Below, piece by piece: positions 7,834 through 14,351 of a stretch of 15,981 bases of DNA. The notes under the pieces were generated by a model. It was not told the origin of the DNA. It was given only the letters and a program-made list of their open reading frames with translations, and did not search any database. Each line of letters begins with the position of its first letter. Position 1 is the first letter of the stretch. Source of the DNA: Sulfurospirillum arcachonense (GTDB taxonomy: Bacteria; Campylobacterota; Campylobacteria; Campylobacterales; Sulfurospirillaceae); the NCBI GenBank assembly GCA_015662785.1, contig DQTM01000106.1, positions 1 to 15,981 of the forward strand, given 5' to 3'. The position numbers and the translations under genes are program-made.

Positions 7834-8689
7834 ACTTCAAGAACTTGTAAAAGAGGGAAAGTCATCTGTTAGAAAAAATACAAGAACAAAATATATAGCT
7901 ATAACAAGTGGAAAAGGTGGAGTTGGAAAAAGTACTTTAAGTGCTAATCTAGCAAATGTCTTAGCTAAAAATGGATATAAAGTTGGGCTTTTTGATGCGG
8001 ATATTGGTTTAGCCAATCTTGATGTTATACTAAACGTTCGTATAAGTAAAAATATTTTACATGTACTCAAAGGTGAAGCAACTTTAGAAGAAATAATTGT
8101 ACATGTAAAGAAAAACCTTATACTCATACCTGGCGAGAGTGGTGATGAGATACTGAAATACAATGATCAGTTCTTGTATGAGAGATTTTTTGAAGAGACT
8201 AAAGTTTTAGATGACTTGGACTTTATGATAATAGATACAGGTGCTGGTATAGGTAGGCATACACAGTTGTTTTTAGAAGCTGCTGATGAGGTTATTGTTG
8301 TGACTGTTCCTGACCCTGCTGCTATTACTGATGCATATGCAACCATAAAAGTGACTAGTAAAGTAAAACCAATAATACATTTGGTTCTTAATATGACAAA
8401 AAGTGCTAAAGAGGCAGAGCTCATTTATGAAAAAATAAGTAAAGTAGCTGTTGCCAACATAGAAGGGCTTAGCTTAAATCTATTGGGACGTTTACCAGAA
8501 GATAAATTAATAGCGAAAAGTATAAAGCAAAGAACACTCTTTAGTGATGATGCTCCAAATGGTGCTGCTTCGCATGAACTTAAGAGAATAGTCAATAATC
8601 TTGTTTACCGTTTGGAACGTAAAGTGCTTAAAGATGAAGAAGATAGAGGTTTTGGTAGTTTTATAAAGAGCCTTATAGACAAATTTTAA
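7814..8689 (+). CDS. flhG: MinD-like ATPase FlhG (YlxH)
   Basis: FlhG is a MinD/ParA-type ATPase that controls flagellar number by acting on FlhF; in C. jejuni it also affects division placement. It has 291 residues with the deviant Walker A GKGGVGKST at 33-41, switch I DADIGLANLD at 61-70 and switch II IIDTGAGIG with Asp141. A C-terminal amphipathic tail (FGSFIKSLIDKF) fits membrane binding. I start it at ATG 7814, not the in-frame ATG 7 codons earlier, because AAGGA (7803-7807) is 6 bases upstream and the protein then opens with QANKLQELV, which resembles the N-terminal DQAxxLR element by which FlhG stimulates FlhF GTPase in other bacteria. It overlaps flhF by 20 bases. Confidence 0.96.
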   Translation: MQTQANKLQELVKEGKSSVRKNTRTKYIAITSGKGGVGKSTLSANLANVLAKNGYKVGLFDADIGLANLDVILNVRISKNILHVLKGEATLEEIIVHVKKNLILIPGESGDEILKYNDQFLYERFFEETKVLDDLDFMIIDTGAGIGRHTQLFLEAADEVIVVTVPDPAAITDAYATIKVTSKVKPIIHLVLNMTKSAKEAELIYEKISKVAVANIEGLSLNLLGRLPEDKLIAKSIKQRTLFSDDAPNGAASHELKRIVNNLVYRLERKVLKDEEDRGFGSFIKSLIDKF

Positions 8690-8698
8690 GGATATCAA

Positions 8699-9070
8699 TT
8701 GAAGGTTAGTCCGAATAATTTTATATATTTTTTTACAGTATGTGGGTTTTTTATAGGCTTAATATTTACTATAATAAATTTTTCAATGCCAGAAGATATC
8801 ATTTTGTATACAGCAGAAATAACACTCTTTTTCTATCTTTTTATACACGTAGTAATTATGAACTTTGTTGATATAAAACGTTTTGGTGTAAGCCTTTTTA
8901 ACAAAAAAGAGTATGAAGAGGTAAGTGAATATTTTGTATCAGAACTTGATTTTAGAGAGAAGAGAATGGACGCACTGCTTCTTGAAGTAGAGAAGATGAA
9001 TATTAAATATGAACTAGAATCAAAAAATGAAAAAAAGCCAGAAGTAAATGCACATAAAAAAGCAGCCTAA
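8699..9070 (+). CDS. Small two-helix membrane protein of the flagellar operon
   Basis: This is a 123-residue protein of unknown function. Two membrane helices are clear (about 8-28, FIYFFTVCGFFIGLIFTIINF, and about 34-57, IILYTAEITLFFYLFIHVVIMNF), followed by a ~65-residue charged, coil-like cytoplasmic tail (SELDFREKRMDALLLEVEKM... then Lys-rich). The start is TTG 8699, supported by AAGGA (8688-8692) exactly 6 bases upstream and by the absence of a better codon. The position between flhG and fliA is the same as for C. jejuni Cj0062c and H. pylori HP1033, both uncharacterised. The gene overlaps fliA by 23 bases. Constant placement suggests a role in flagellar assembly or FliA control, but nothing in the sequence shows which. 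Confidence 0.87.
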   Translation: MKVSPNNFIYFFTVCGFFIGLIFTIINFSMPEDIILYTAEITLFFYLFIHVVIMNFVDIKRFGVSLFNKKEYEEVSEYFVSELDFREKRMDALLLEVEKMNIKYELESKNEKKPEVNAHKKAA

Positions 9071-9755
9071 TCCTTATAGCGATCATATAAAAAAAGAACA
9101 AGATACTTTAGTGCTACAATATTTGCCAGCGGTTCGTGCTTTGGCATATAGACTTAGAGAGAGACTACCAACATCCATAGATGTGAATGATTTGATTTCT
9201 ATTGGTACAGAAGAGATGATAAAACTTTCTCGTCGCTATGATAGAGAACAAAATGATTCCTTTTGGGGTTTTGGTAGACAAAGAGTTCATGGCTCTATGC
9301 TTGATTACCTTAGAAGTTTAGATGTGATGAGTAGAGCAAACAGAAGACTCATGAAGGTTGTTGATAGAGAGATAGAGAAGTACCTTTCAACTTATGAAGA
9401 AGAGCCTACTAGTGAATATCTCTCTAAACTTTTAGAAGAGAGTATAGAGAAGATAGATGATGCAAGAAATGGTTCAAAAGTAATTGCTTTGATGCCTATA
9501 AATGAACAGATAACAATTTTAAGCGAAGAAGATACATCTGAAATAGTTGAAAAAGATGAACTTATTGAGATGATAAAGACAATTTTAAACAAATTTAAAG
9601 AGAGAGAACAGCTCATAATTCAGCTCTATTATTTTGAAGAACTTAATCTTAAAGAGATTAGTGCTATACTAGATATTAGTGAATCAAGAATTTCTCAGAT
9701 TCATAAAAAACTATTAAAACAAATACGAGAGGAATTAGGACTAAACGATGGCTGA
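9048..9755 (+). CDS. fliA: Flagellar sigma factor sigma-28 (FliA)
   Basis: FliA is the sigma factor for late flagellar genes (flagellin and others), normally held by the anti-sigma factor FlgM until the hook is finished. It has 235 residues, typical. Region 2 spans roughly 15-80 (YLPAVRALAYRLRERLPTSIDVNDLISIGTEEM, then the FWGFGRQRVHGSMLDYLRSLD core- and -10-binding block). Region 4 is the C-terminal helix-turn-helix NLKEISAILDISESRISQIHKK. ATG 9048 lies 23 bases inside the preceding gene, with a purine-rich CCAGAAG before it; no closer start is available without losing region 1.2/2. The TGA overlaps the fliM start by 8 bases. Confidence 0.96.
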   Translation: MHIKKQPNPYSDHIKKEQDTLVLQYLPAVRALAYRLRERLPTSIDVNDLISIGTEEMIKLSRRYDREQNDSFWGFGRQRVHGSMLDYLRSLDVMSRANRRLMKVVDREIEKYLSTYEEEPTSEYLSKLLEESIEKIDDARNGSKVIALMPINEQITILSEEDTSEIVEKDELIEMIKTILNKFKEREQLIIQLYYFEELNLKEISAILDISESRISQIHKKLLKQIREELGLNDG

Positions 9756-10821
9756 TATACTAAGTCAAGAAGAGATTGACGCCCTTTTAGAAGTTGTTGA
9801 AGAAGATGGAGATACGGATTCTATCGAAGGTGGAGAAGAAGGTGATGAGCGCCAGATAATTCTCTATGACTTTAAACGACCAAATAGAGTGTCAAAAGAA
9901 CAACTTCGTGCAGTAAAAGGTATACATGACAAGATGGCAAGAAACCTTGCTGCTCAAATTTCTTCTATTATGAGAAGTATTGTAGAAATCCAACTTCACT
10001 CTGTTGATCAGATGACTTATGGTGAGTTTTTGATGAGTCTTCCTAGCCCTACAAGTTTTAACGTTTTTTCAGTAAAACCACTCGATGGAAGTTGTGTAAT
10101 AGAAATAAACCCTTCAATTGCTTTTCCTATGATAGACAGACTTCTTGGAGGTCTTGGAGAGTCTTTTGAGTCAACAAGAGAACTTACAGATATAGAACTA
10201 AATCTTTTAGATGCAATTTTAAGAGTTATTATGCAAAGACTTAAAGAGGCATGGGCACCAATTACTGATATGTATCCTACAGTAGAAACTAAAGAATCTA
10301 GTCCAAATGTTGTTCAAGTTGTATCACAAAATGAGATTGTAATTATGGTGGTTATGGAGATTATTATAGGTAATTCAAGTGGTATGATAAACCTCTGTTA
10401 TCCTGTTATTTATCTTGAACCTATACTTTCTCGTTTGGCAAATAGAGATATTATGCTTGGAGACACCAGTGCAAAAAAGAGTAGAAACAAAGAGCTTAAT
10501 GCACTTGTTGGTCGTGCTGAAGTTTTCAATGAAGCTATAATTGGAGAGGCTGATTTAAGTGTGGGTGAACTGCTTGACCTTGAAGAGGGTGATGTAATAC
10601 GCTTAGACCGTCCAGCAGATGACCATGCTATAGTTTCTATAGATAAAAAAGATCTATTTTTAGCCGAAATTGGGCTTCATAGATTTAGAAAATCAATCAA
10701 AATCAAAGAGTTAATAAAAACAGATAAAGATGAAGTTAAATCTGCATTAGAACAGTTAGAGATGAAAAGAATGGAAAAAATATATGCTTCACCAGATGAA
10801 GATATAGAGAGAGTAATATAA
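9748..10821 (+). CDS. fliM: Flagellar motor switch protein FliM
   Basis: FliM is part of the C-ring and binds phosphorylated CheY to switch rotation. It has 357 residues. The N-terminal CheY-binding peptide is intact (LSQEEIDALL at 5-14), followed by an acidic linker (about 15-35), the CheC-like middle domain with the conserved RLLGGLGE (131-138), and a C-terminal FliN-like SpoA domain (about 250-330, GDVIRLDRPADDHAIVSI). AGGA at 9737-9740 is 7 bases before ATG 9748, which overlaps the fliA stop. Its own TAA (10819-10821) falls inside the left arm of a long inverted repeat, so a terminating ribosome would sit on that structure. Confidence 0.96.
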   Translation: MADILSQEEIDALLEVVEEDGDTDSIEGGEEGDERQIILYDFKRPNRVSKEQLRAVKGIHDKMARNLAAQISSIMRSIVEIQLHSVDQMTYGEFLMSLPSPTSFNVFSVKPLDGSCVIEINPSIAFPMIDRLLGGLGESFESTRELTDIELNLLDAILRVIMQRLKEAWAPITDMYPTVETKESSPNVVQVVSQNEIVIMVVMEIIIGNSSGMINLCYPVIYLEPILSRLANRDIMLGDTSAKKSRNKELNALVGRAEVFNEAIIGEADLSVGELLDLEEGDVIRLDRPADDHAIVSIDKKDLFLAEIGLHRFRKSIKIKELIKTDKDEVKSALEQLEMKRMEKIYASPDEDIERVI

Positions 10822-10861
10822 AATATTCATGATTTTAATAAAAATCATGAATATTTTATAT
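10816..10861. repeat. Perfect 21-bp inverted repeat over the fliM stop codon
   Basis: Bases 10816-10836 are exactly complementary to 10841-10861 around a 4-base loop AATA. The arms are AT-rich (left arm contains AAAATATTCATGATTTT). The left arm includes the fliM stop codon. There is no T-run after the right arm on either strand outside the arm itself, so it is not a standard intrinsic terminator, although it could end or pause transcription, protect a 3' end, or be the trace of a small mobile repeat. No second copy is present in the window. Confidence 0.9.
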
Positions 10862-10862
10862 C

Positions 10863-10920
10863 TTGCCGACAGGCAAAGCTTTAGTGAGAGGAATTTTTAC
10901 TGGGCTTTGCTCAGTAAAAA
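10863..10920 (+). promoter_or_regulatory. Putative two-state RNA structure in the fliY leader
   Basis: Three stems can be drawn. R: TTGCC 10863-10867 with GGCAA 10872-10876. P: 10873-10885 with 10899-10910 (GCAAAGC with GCTTTGC, then G-U and AGT/ACT pairs). Q: 10894-10905 with 10909-10920 (TTTTTACTG with CAGTAAAAA, extended by one G-U and two G-C pairs, loop TTT). P shares bases with both R and Q, so the RNA can adopt either R plus Q, or P. Q ends within two bases of overlap with the AAGGAG at 10919-10924. The layout resembles a regulatory switch; there is no ligand-domain family I recognise, and it is not a terminator because no U-run follows Q. Confidence 0.45.
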
Positions 10921-10932
10921 GGAGATTTTTAG

Positions 10933-10956
10933 ATGAAAAGAGAGAAGTTAAAATGA
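10933..10956 (+). CDS. Putative 7-codon leader ORF coupled to fliY
   Basis: ATG at 10933 follows AAGGAG (10919-10924) with an 8-base spacer, the strongest ribosome site in this gap, and reads MKREKLK before TGA at 10954-10956. That TGA overlaps the fliY ATG (10953-10955) in the ATGA arrangement seen between coupled genes. The peptide is too short to judge by composition. The likely role, if translated, is to bring ribosomes to the fliY start, which has only AGAAG nearby. Confidence 0.4.
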   Translation: MKREKLK

Positions 10957-11813
10957 CATCAGAATTTATAAAAATTTTAGAGGGTGAGATAGTTTCTACT
11001 ATTGAAGGTTTAACAGGGATTGCTCCAAGTGTAGAATTGCATAGTGAATCAACTCCTGATGGAAAAACTACTCTTTCTCCACCGCTTGCAGTTTTAGATG
11101 TTAGCATCAGTGGTGATGTTGATTCAAAAATGAAAATTACGGTATCTGCAATTCTTGCAACAGCACTTGGTGACATGATGCTTGGTGGTGAAGGTATAGA
11201 AAAAGAAGAGATGGATGATGATGATTTAGATGCTACAAAAGAGATTTTATCAAATATTTTAGGCTCTTTATCAACTGCACTAAGTGGTCAAAAATCAATG
11301 CCAAACTTGAGTTTTAATGTAGATGATATAAGATATGTAGAAGCTACAGGAGATATAGATTTTGATGGATTTACAAAACTTTTTGTATATAACATGGGAA
11401 TACAAAGTACGTCTGATAACATAGCTTTTGGAATTGATTCTACTTTAGAATCAGCTCTGAATGGGCAAGTTGAACAGGAGAGTGTAGCACAAGAAAGCGC
11501 TCCACAAAGTGATGCTCCAATGGCTACACATGTTAATTTATCTAATGAAGAGATGAAGAATATAGAACTTATAAAAGATGTAAAATTACCTATAAGAGTA
11601 AGAATAGGTTCAAAAAAAATGCTTCTTAAAGACGTTTTGAGTATGGATATAGGTTCAGTTATAGAGCTTGACCAATTAGCAAATGACCCTCTTGAAATCC
11701 TTGTTGGAGATAAAATAATAGCTCAAGGCGAAGTTGTCATTATTGATGGTAACTTTGGTGTTCAAATAAGTGAAATTGGCTCAAGAAGAGAACGTTTAGA
11801 AACACTAAGATGA
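10953..11813 (+). CDS. fliY: Flagellar motor switch protein FliY (FliN domain + CheC-like)
   Basis: FliY is the second C-ring component in Campylobacterota. With ATG 10953 it has 286 residues, close to H. pylori FliY as I recall it. Residues ~1-150 form a CheC-like domain: DATKEILSNILGSL has the Glu and Asn of the CheY-P phosphatase motif (E97, N101) but spaced ExxxN rather than ExxN, so activity is doubtful. A Gln/Ser/Ala linker (170-192) leads to a C-terminal FliN/SpoA domain (~205-286; LPIRVRIGSKKMLLKDVLSMDIGSVIELD). An in-frame extension back to TTG 10863 exists but has no ribosome site, would run through the leader stems and does not look FliY-like. The TGA overlaps the next ATG (ATGA). 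Confidence 0.93.
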   Translation: MTSEFIKILEGEIVSTIEGLTGIAPSVELHSESTPDGKTTLSPPLAVLDVSISGDVDSKMKITVSAILATALGDMMLGGEGIEKEEMDDDDLDATKEILSNILGSLSTALSGQKSMPNLSFNVDDIRYVEATGDIDFDGFTKLFVYNMGIQSTSDNIAFGIDSTLESALNGQVEQESVAQESAPQSDAPMATHVNLSNEEMKNIELIKDVKLPIRVRIGSKKMLLKDVLSMDIGSVIELDQLANDPLEILVGDKIIAQGEVVIIDGNFGVQISEIGSRRERLETLR

Positions 11814-12544
11814 CCTCAGGAACTAAGCATATAAAAGATACAGAACACTCAAATGTCTGGAGTGTTCTTAGGATCATGAGTGATTTTGTAAAAGGTTTTG
11901 ATGAGCTTAAGAATATAGGTCCATCAGTTACTTTTTTTGGAAGTGCAAGATTTGATGAAAATAACAAATACTACAAAGAAGCAGAAAAACTCTCAAAACT
12001 CTTAGCGGACAAAGGTTACAATGTAATCTCTGGAGGTTCAAGTGGCATTATGGAAGCTGCCAATAAGGGCGCTTTTAAGAGTGGTAAAGCAGAGTCTATT
12101 GGGCTAAATATTGAGTTAGAACATGAGCAAGGCGGCAATGGATATACAACAAAAGACTTAACTTTTGACTACTTCTTTGCCAGAAAAGTTATGCTTGTAA
12201 AATACTCTCTCGCTTATGTTATTTTCCCTGGTGGATTTGGTACTCTAGATGAGCTTTTTGAGTCTTTGACACTCACACAAACGAAAAAAATTTCACAAAT
12301 AAGTATATTTTTAGTTGGTACTGAGTACTGGCAACCAATCTACAACTTCATCAAGAAAAACATGGTAGAAAATGGTACAATCGACATAAAAGATGTTGAA
12401 CTCATAACTTTCACAGATGACTTAGATAAAATTTCTAAGGATATTGACAAGAGATTAATTTTACATATTAATGATTTAAAAAATTGTGGATTAAGTGATT
12501 CTGAGTATTATAAGAAAGCGATAGAGCAACTTCAAAAACAATAG
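11810..12544 (+). CDS. LOG/TIGR00730 family protein (nucleoside 5'-monophosphate phosphoribohydrolase)
   Basis: This is a cytoplasmic Rossmann-fold protein of 244 residues. The family signatures are complete: TFFGSAR (41-47), GGSSGIMEAANKGA (75-88), the substrate Arg125/Lys126 in FFARKVMLV, and PGGFGTLDE (140-148). Plant and some bacterial members release free cytokinin bases from their ribotides; others hydrolyse AMP or related nucleotides, so the physiological substrate here is unknown. Long-standing 'lysine decarboxylase' annotations of this family are wrong. ATG 11810 overlaps the fliY TGA (ATGA), implying coupled translation, though a functional link with the flagellum is not expected. 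mnmA starts 11 bases after the stop. Confidence 0.9.
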   Translation: MTSGTKHIKDTEHSNVWSVLRIMSDFVKGFDELKNIGPSVTFFGSARFDENNKYYKEAEKLSKLLADKGYNVISGGSSGIMEAANKGAFKSGKAESIGLNIELEHEQGGNGYTTKDLTFDYFFARKVMLVKYSLAYVIFPGGFGTLDELFESLTLTQTKKISQISIFLVGTEYWQPIYNFIKKNMVENGTIDIKDVELITFTDDLDKISKDIDKRLILHINDLKNCGLSDSEYYKKAIEQLQKQ

Positions 12545-12555
12545 AAAGCATAAAA

Positions 12556-13569
12556 ATGAAAATATTAGTAGCTATGAGCGGTGGTGTGGATTCTACTGTT
12601 ACAGCGTATAAATTAAAAGAAGAGGGCCATGAAATTGAGGGAGTCTATATGAGACTTCACAATGATGATTTAGCCCACGAAGAAAACATAAGAAAAGTTA
12701 AAAAAGTAGCAGATTTTTTAGGTATTAAATATCATGTATTAGATTTACGGGCAAAGTTTAATGATTTTGTTTATGATCCTTTTGTTAATACTTATAAAGA
12801 TGGACTTACTCCAAACCCTTGTGTACTTTGTAACAGAAACATAAAGCTTGGAGCTTTGATGGATTTTACAAAAGAGCTTGGCATGGATAAACTTGCAACA
12901 GGACACTACATACAAATCAAAGATGGACTTTTAACCGAAGCAGTAGATGATACAAAAGACCAAAGTTATTTCTTAGCCAATGTAAAAAAAGAGAGTTTAG
13001 AAACTGTACTGTTTCCTCTTGGTGCAATGCTGAAAGTTGATGTCAAAAAGTTTGCGGAAACTATAGAAGTCTTAAAAGAGTTTTCAACTCAAAAAGAAAG
13101 TAGTGAAATCTGTTTTGTACCAAATACATATACAGAAATCTTAGAAAAACATATGGATATAGACAAACCTGGAAATGTACTAAATACTAAAGGCGAAGTA
13201 GTTGGAGAGCATAAAGGGTACATGCACTATACCATAGGAAAAAGAAAAGGTTTTACTGTAGTTGGCGCTCACGATCCTCATTATGTAACTGCAATAAATG
13301 CAAAAACAAATGAGATAACTGTAGGATTAAAAGAAGATTTAAATGTAAATGAGTTTAAAATCAAAGATATAAACATGTTTATTGATGATAAAGATTTTGA
13401 ATGTTCTGTGAAGATAAGATATAGAAGTCCAAAGAGTGAATGTAGTGTACATGTAGATGGTACAAATGCAAATGTAAAACTCTACGATAACGTACAAGGC
13501 TTAGCAGCTGGACAGATGGCAGTTTTTTATAGAGATGACCAAGTTATAGGCGGTGGTTGGATAGAGTAG
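12556..13569 (+). CDS. mnmA: tRNA-specific 2-thiouridylase MnmA
   Basis: MnmA adenylates and thiolates U34 of the Lys, Glu and Gln tRNAs to s2U. It has 337 residues, slightly short for the family. The PP-loop SGGVDS is at 8-13. The two catalytic cysteines are present: Cys92 in NPCVLCNRNIK (nucleophile) and Cys186 in SSEICFVP (persulfide). TGHY, DQSYFL and GKRKGF are further family blocks, and the C-terminal beta-barrel ends with GLAAGQMAVFY. Translation would rely on a weak AGAAAGCAT leader 11 bases after the LOG gene, suggesting read-through from the upstream operon. C. jejuni also has its mnmA (Cj0053c) a short way beyond fliY. A GC-rich hairpin starts within the last codons. Confidence 0.96.
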   Translation: MKILVAMSGGVDSTVTAYKLKEEGHEIEGVYMRLHNDDLAHEENIRKVKKVADFLGIKYHVLDLRAKFNDFVYDPFVNTYKDGLTPNPCVLCNRNIKLGALMDFTKELGMDKLATGHYIQIKDGLLTEAVDDTKDQSYFLANVKKESLETVLFPLGAMLKVDVKKFAETIEVLKEFSTQKESSEICFVPNTYTEILEKHMDIDKPGNVLNTKGEVVGEHKGYMHYTIGKRKGFTVVGAHDPHYVTAINAKTNEITVGLKEDLNVNEFKIKDINMFIDDKDFECSVKIRYRSPKSECSVHVDGTNANVKLYDNVQGLAAGQMAVFYRDDQVIGGGWIE

Positions 13570-13586
13570 AGGGGGTTGCCCTCTAC
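13566..13586. terminator. Hairpin between convergent mnmA and EF-hand gene
   Basis: GTAGAGGG (13566-13573) pairs perfectly with CCCTCTAC (13579-13586) around the loop GGTTG. The mnmA TAG lies in the left arm. It is the most GC-rich spot nearby and sits between two convergent genes, so it probably ends the plus-strand transcript. The T-run after it is poor (GGTTTAGTT), hence moderate confidence. Confidence 0.6.
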
Positions 13587-13589
13587 GGT

Positions 13590-13955
13590 TTAGTTCTTAG
13601 CATTTCTACCCTGTCCTTTTCTTAACTTCTTTTGATTCTTGTTACGATTTTGTTGCTGTTTTTGTCTTTGCATTTGCTGACCAGTAGAAAGCTCCTGTGC
13701 AGTAACCTTACCGTCTTTATTTGTATCTATATCAGCAAACATAAGAGAGTTACCAATATTTCTCATTTGTCTACCTTCCTCTGCCTTTTTTGTCATGCGA
13801 GCAGTTTTTGCAGTGTCAAACTCTGCTTCAGAGATAATTCCATTTTTATTTGTATCATAATCACTAAAAGGGATAGGATTCATTCCTTTAGCAACACCAA
13901 CTGTACTCAGTAGCACAACACTCAAAAGAGTGATAAATCTTTTTGAAACTTTCAT
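13590..13955 (-). CDS. Secreted EF-hand calcium-binding protein
   Basis: This is a 121-residue exported protein. A signal peptide (MKVSKRFITLLSVVLLSTVGVAKG) precedes two canonical 12-residue EF-hand loops: DTNKNGIISEAE (34-45) and DTNKDGKVTAQE (77-88), both with acidic or Asn side chains at positions 1, 3, 5 and Glu at 12. The C-terminal ~30 residues are a Gln/Lys/Arg/Asn-rich basic tail that is probably disordered. Calcium binding in the periplasm is expected; the biological role is unknown. AAGGAG (13966..13961) is 5 bases before ATG 13955, a strong ribosome site. It is a single gene, convergent with mnmA and divergent from the damaged locus that follows. Confidence 0.88.
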   Translation of the reverse strand: MKVSKRFITLLSVVLLSTVGVAKGMNPIPFSDYDTNKNGIISEAEFDTAKTARMTKKAEEGRQMRNIGNSLMFADIDTNKDGKVTAQELSTGQQMQRQKQQQNRNKNQKKLRKGQGRNAKN

Positions 13956-13979
13956 AATATCTCCTTATTAAATATATAA

Positions 13980-13994
13980 TGTAATTGTATTACA
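13980..13994. promoter_or_regulatory. Dyad TGTAAT-N3-ATTACA upstream of EF-hand gene
   Basis: Perfect 6-base arms with a 3-base centre (TGT) lie 25-39 bases before the EF-hand ATG. Read on the minus strand, 13989..13984 is TACAAT, a possible -10, so a dimeric regulator bound here could block the promoter. The AT-rich context makes short dyads common. Confidence 0.35.
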
Positions 13995-14021
13995 GTTGTG
14001 TTAATCGAGTTTTAATAGAAA

Positions 14022-14045
14022 TCTACTATACTTAAGTATAGTAGA
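14022..14045. promoter_or_regulatory. 24-bp perfect palindrome, operator candidate
   Basis: The half-site TCTACTATACTT is followed directly by its exact reverse complement, with no spacer. It ends 12 bases before the ATG of the damaged small ORF at 14058. It contains TATACT (14027-14032), a good -10 sequence, so it could be an operator overlapping a promoter. It can also form a hairpin in RNA. Confidence 0.5.
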
Positions 14046-14057
14046 AAGAGAGATAAG

Positions 14058-14328
14058 ATGACACAAGAGATAAAAAGAATTCCTTTTGGACAAATAAATA
14101 CCGAAAAAAGCAATGCAGTTTTTTTAGCAATATATGTGAAAGACATAGCTCCATGGAAATACTTTAAAGATGATATAAAACACACTAGATGTCCAGCTGT
14201 CATTATGATAGACACCTATCATAGAACATAGAGGAAAAGGAATCAATAAATTTTTAGAAAACTCTTTTGCAGGAGCTACAAAACAGGACTTAGAAATATT
14301 TCTCAAAGAGACACTAGATTATAAATGA
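14058..14328 (+). pseudogene. Small ORF of unknown function, frameshifted
   Basis: From ATG 14058 the first frame reads MTQEIKRIPFGQINTEKSNAVFL... to ...RCPAVIMID and stops at TAG 14229-14231 after 57 codons. The +1 frame continues from base 14212 as TPIIEHRGKGINKFLENSFAG... to TGA 14326-14328, giving a combined protein of about 89 residues. The two halves join smoothly at GACACC (14211-14216); loss of one AC from GACACACC would produce exactly this. I do not recognise the family. It has no membrane segment and one Cys. It lies between a palindromic promoter and the iron-binding protein gene. The frameshift reading is an inference: the 57-codon version could be real and the second frame chance, and the ribosome site is only AGAGAGATAAG. 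Confidence 0.5.
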
Positions 14329-14351
14329 TAATCAAACTCAATATCTAATAA

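Larger units (their letters stand above)
1630..13455. repeat. Dispersed octamer palindrome TACATGTA, ten copies
   Basis: Copies start at 1630, 2641, 4204, 4240, 5440, 6164, 6321, 8058, 8100 and 13448. All lie inside genes (mqnX, M23, M24, folK, flhG, mnmA) on both strands. Ten of the twelve ACATGT hexamers in the window have the flanking T and A. Coordinates give the first to last copy, not a continuous repeat. Confidence 0.85.

Noticed and set aside
7837..8424. Minus-strand open frames antisense to flhG
   Set aside because: They lie opposite an intact, strongly conserved gene, have no ribosome site and are low-complexity Ser/Ile/Phe sequence typical of antisense frames.
10894..10920. Stem Q as an intrinsic terminator
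   Set aside because: The T-run precedes the stem and A-run follows it on both strands, the opposite of what a terminator needs.
10863..10952. N-terminal extension of FliY from TTG 10863
   Set aside because: The frame is open, but there is no ribosome site, the region folds into stems, the encoded residues do not look like FliY, and the ATG at 10953 gives the usual family length.
10856..11176. Minus-strand open frame opposite fliY
   Set aside because: It is a shadow of the fliY coding frame with no recognisable domain or start signal.
14012..14306. Minus-strand open frames opposite the damaged small ORF
   Set aside because: Hydrophobic, Cys-rich and without ribosome site; the plus-strand reading has a start signal, a promoter-like palindrome and better composition.
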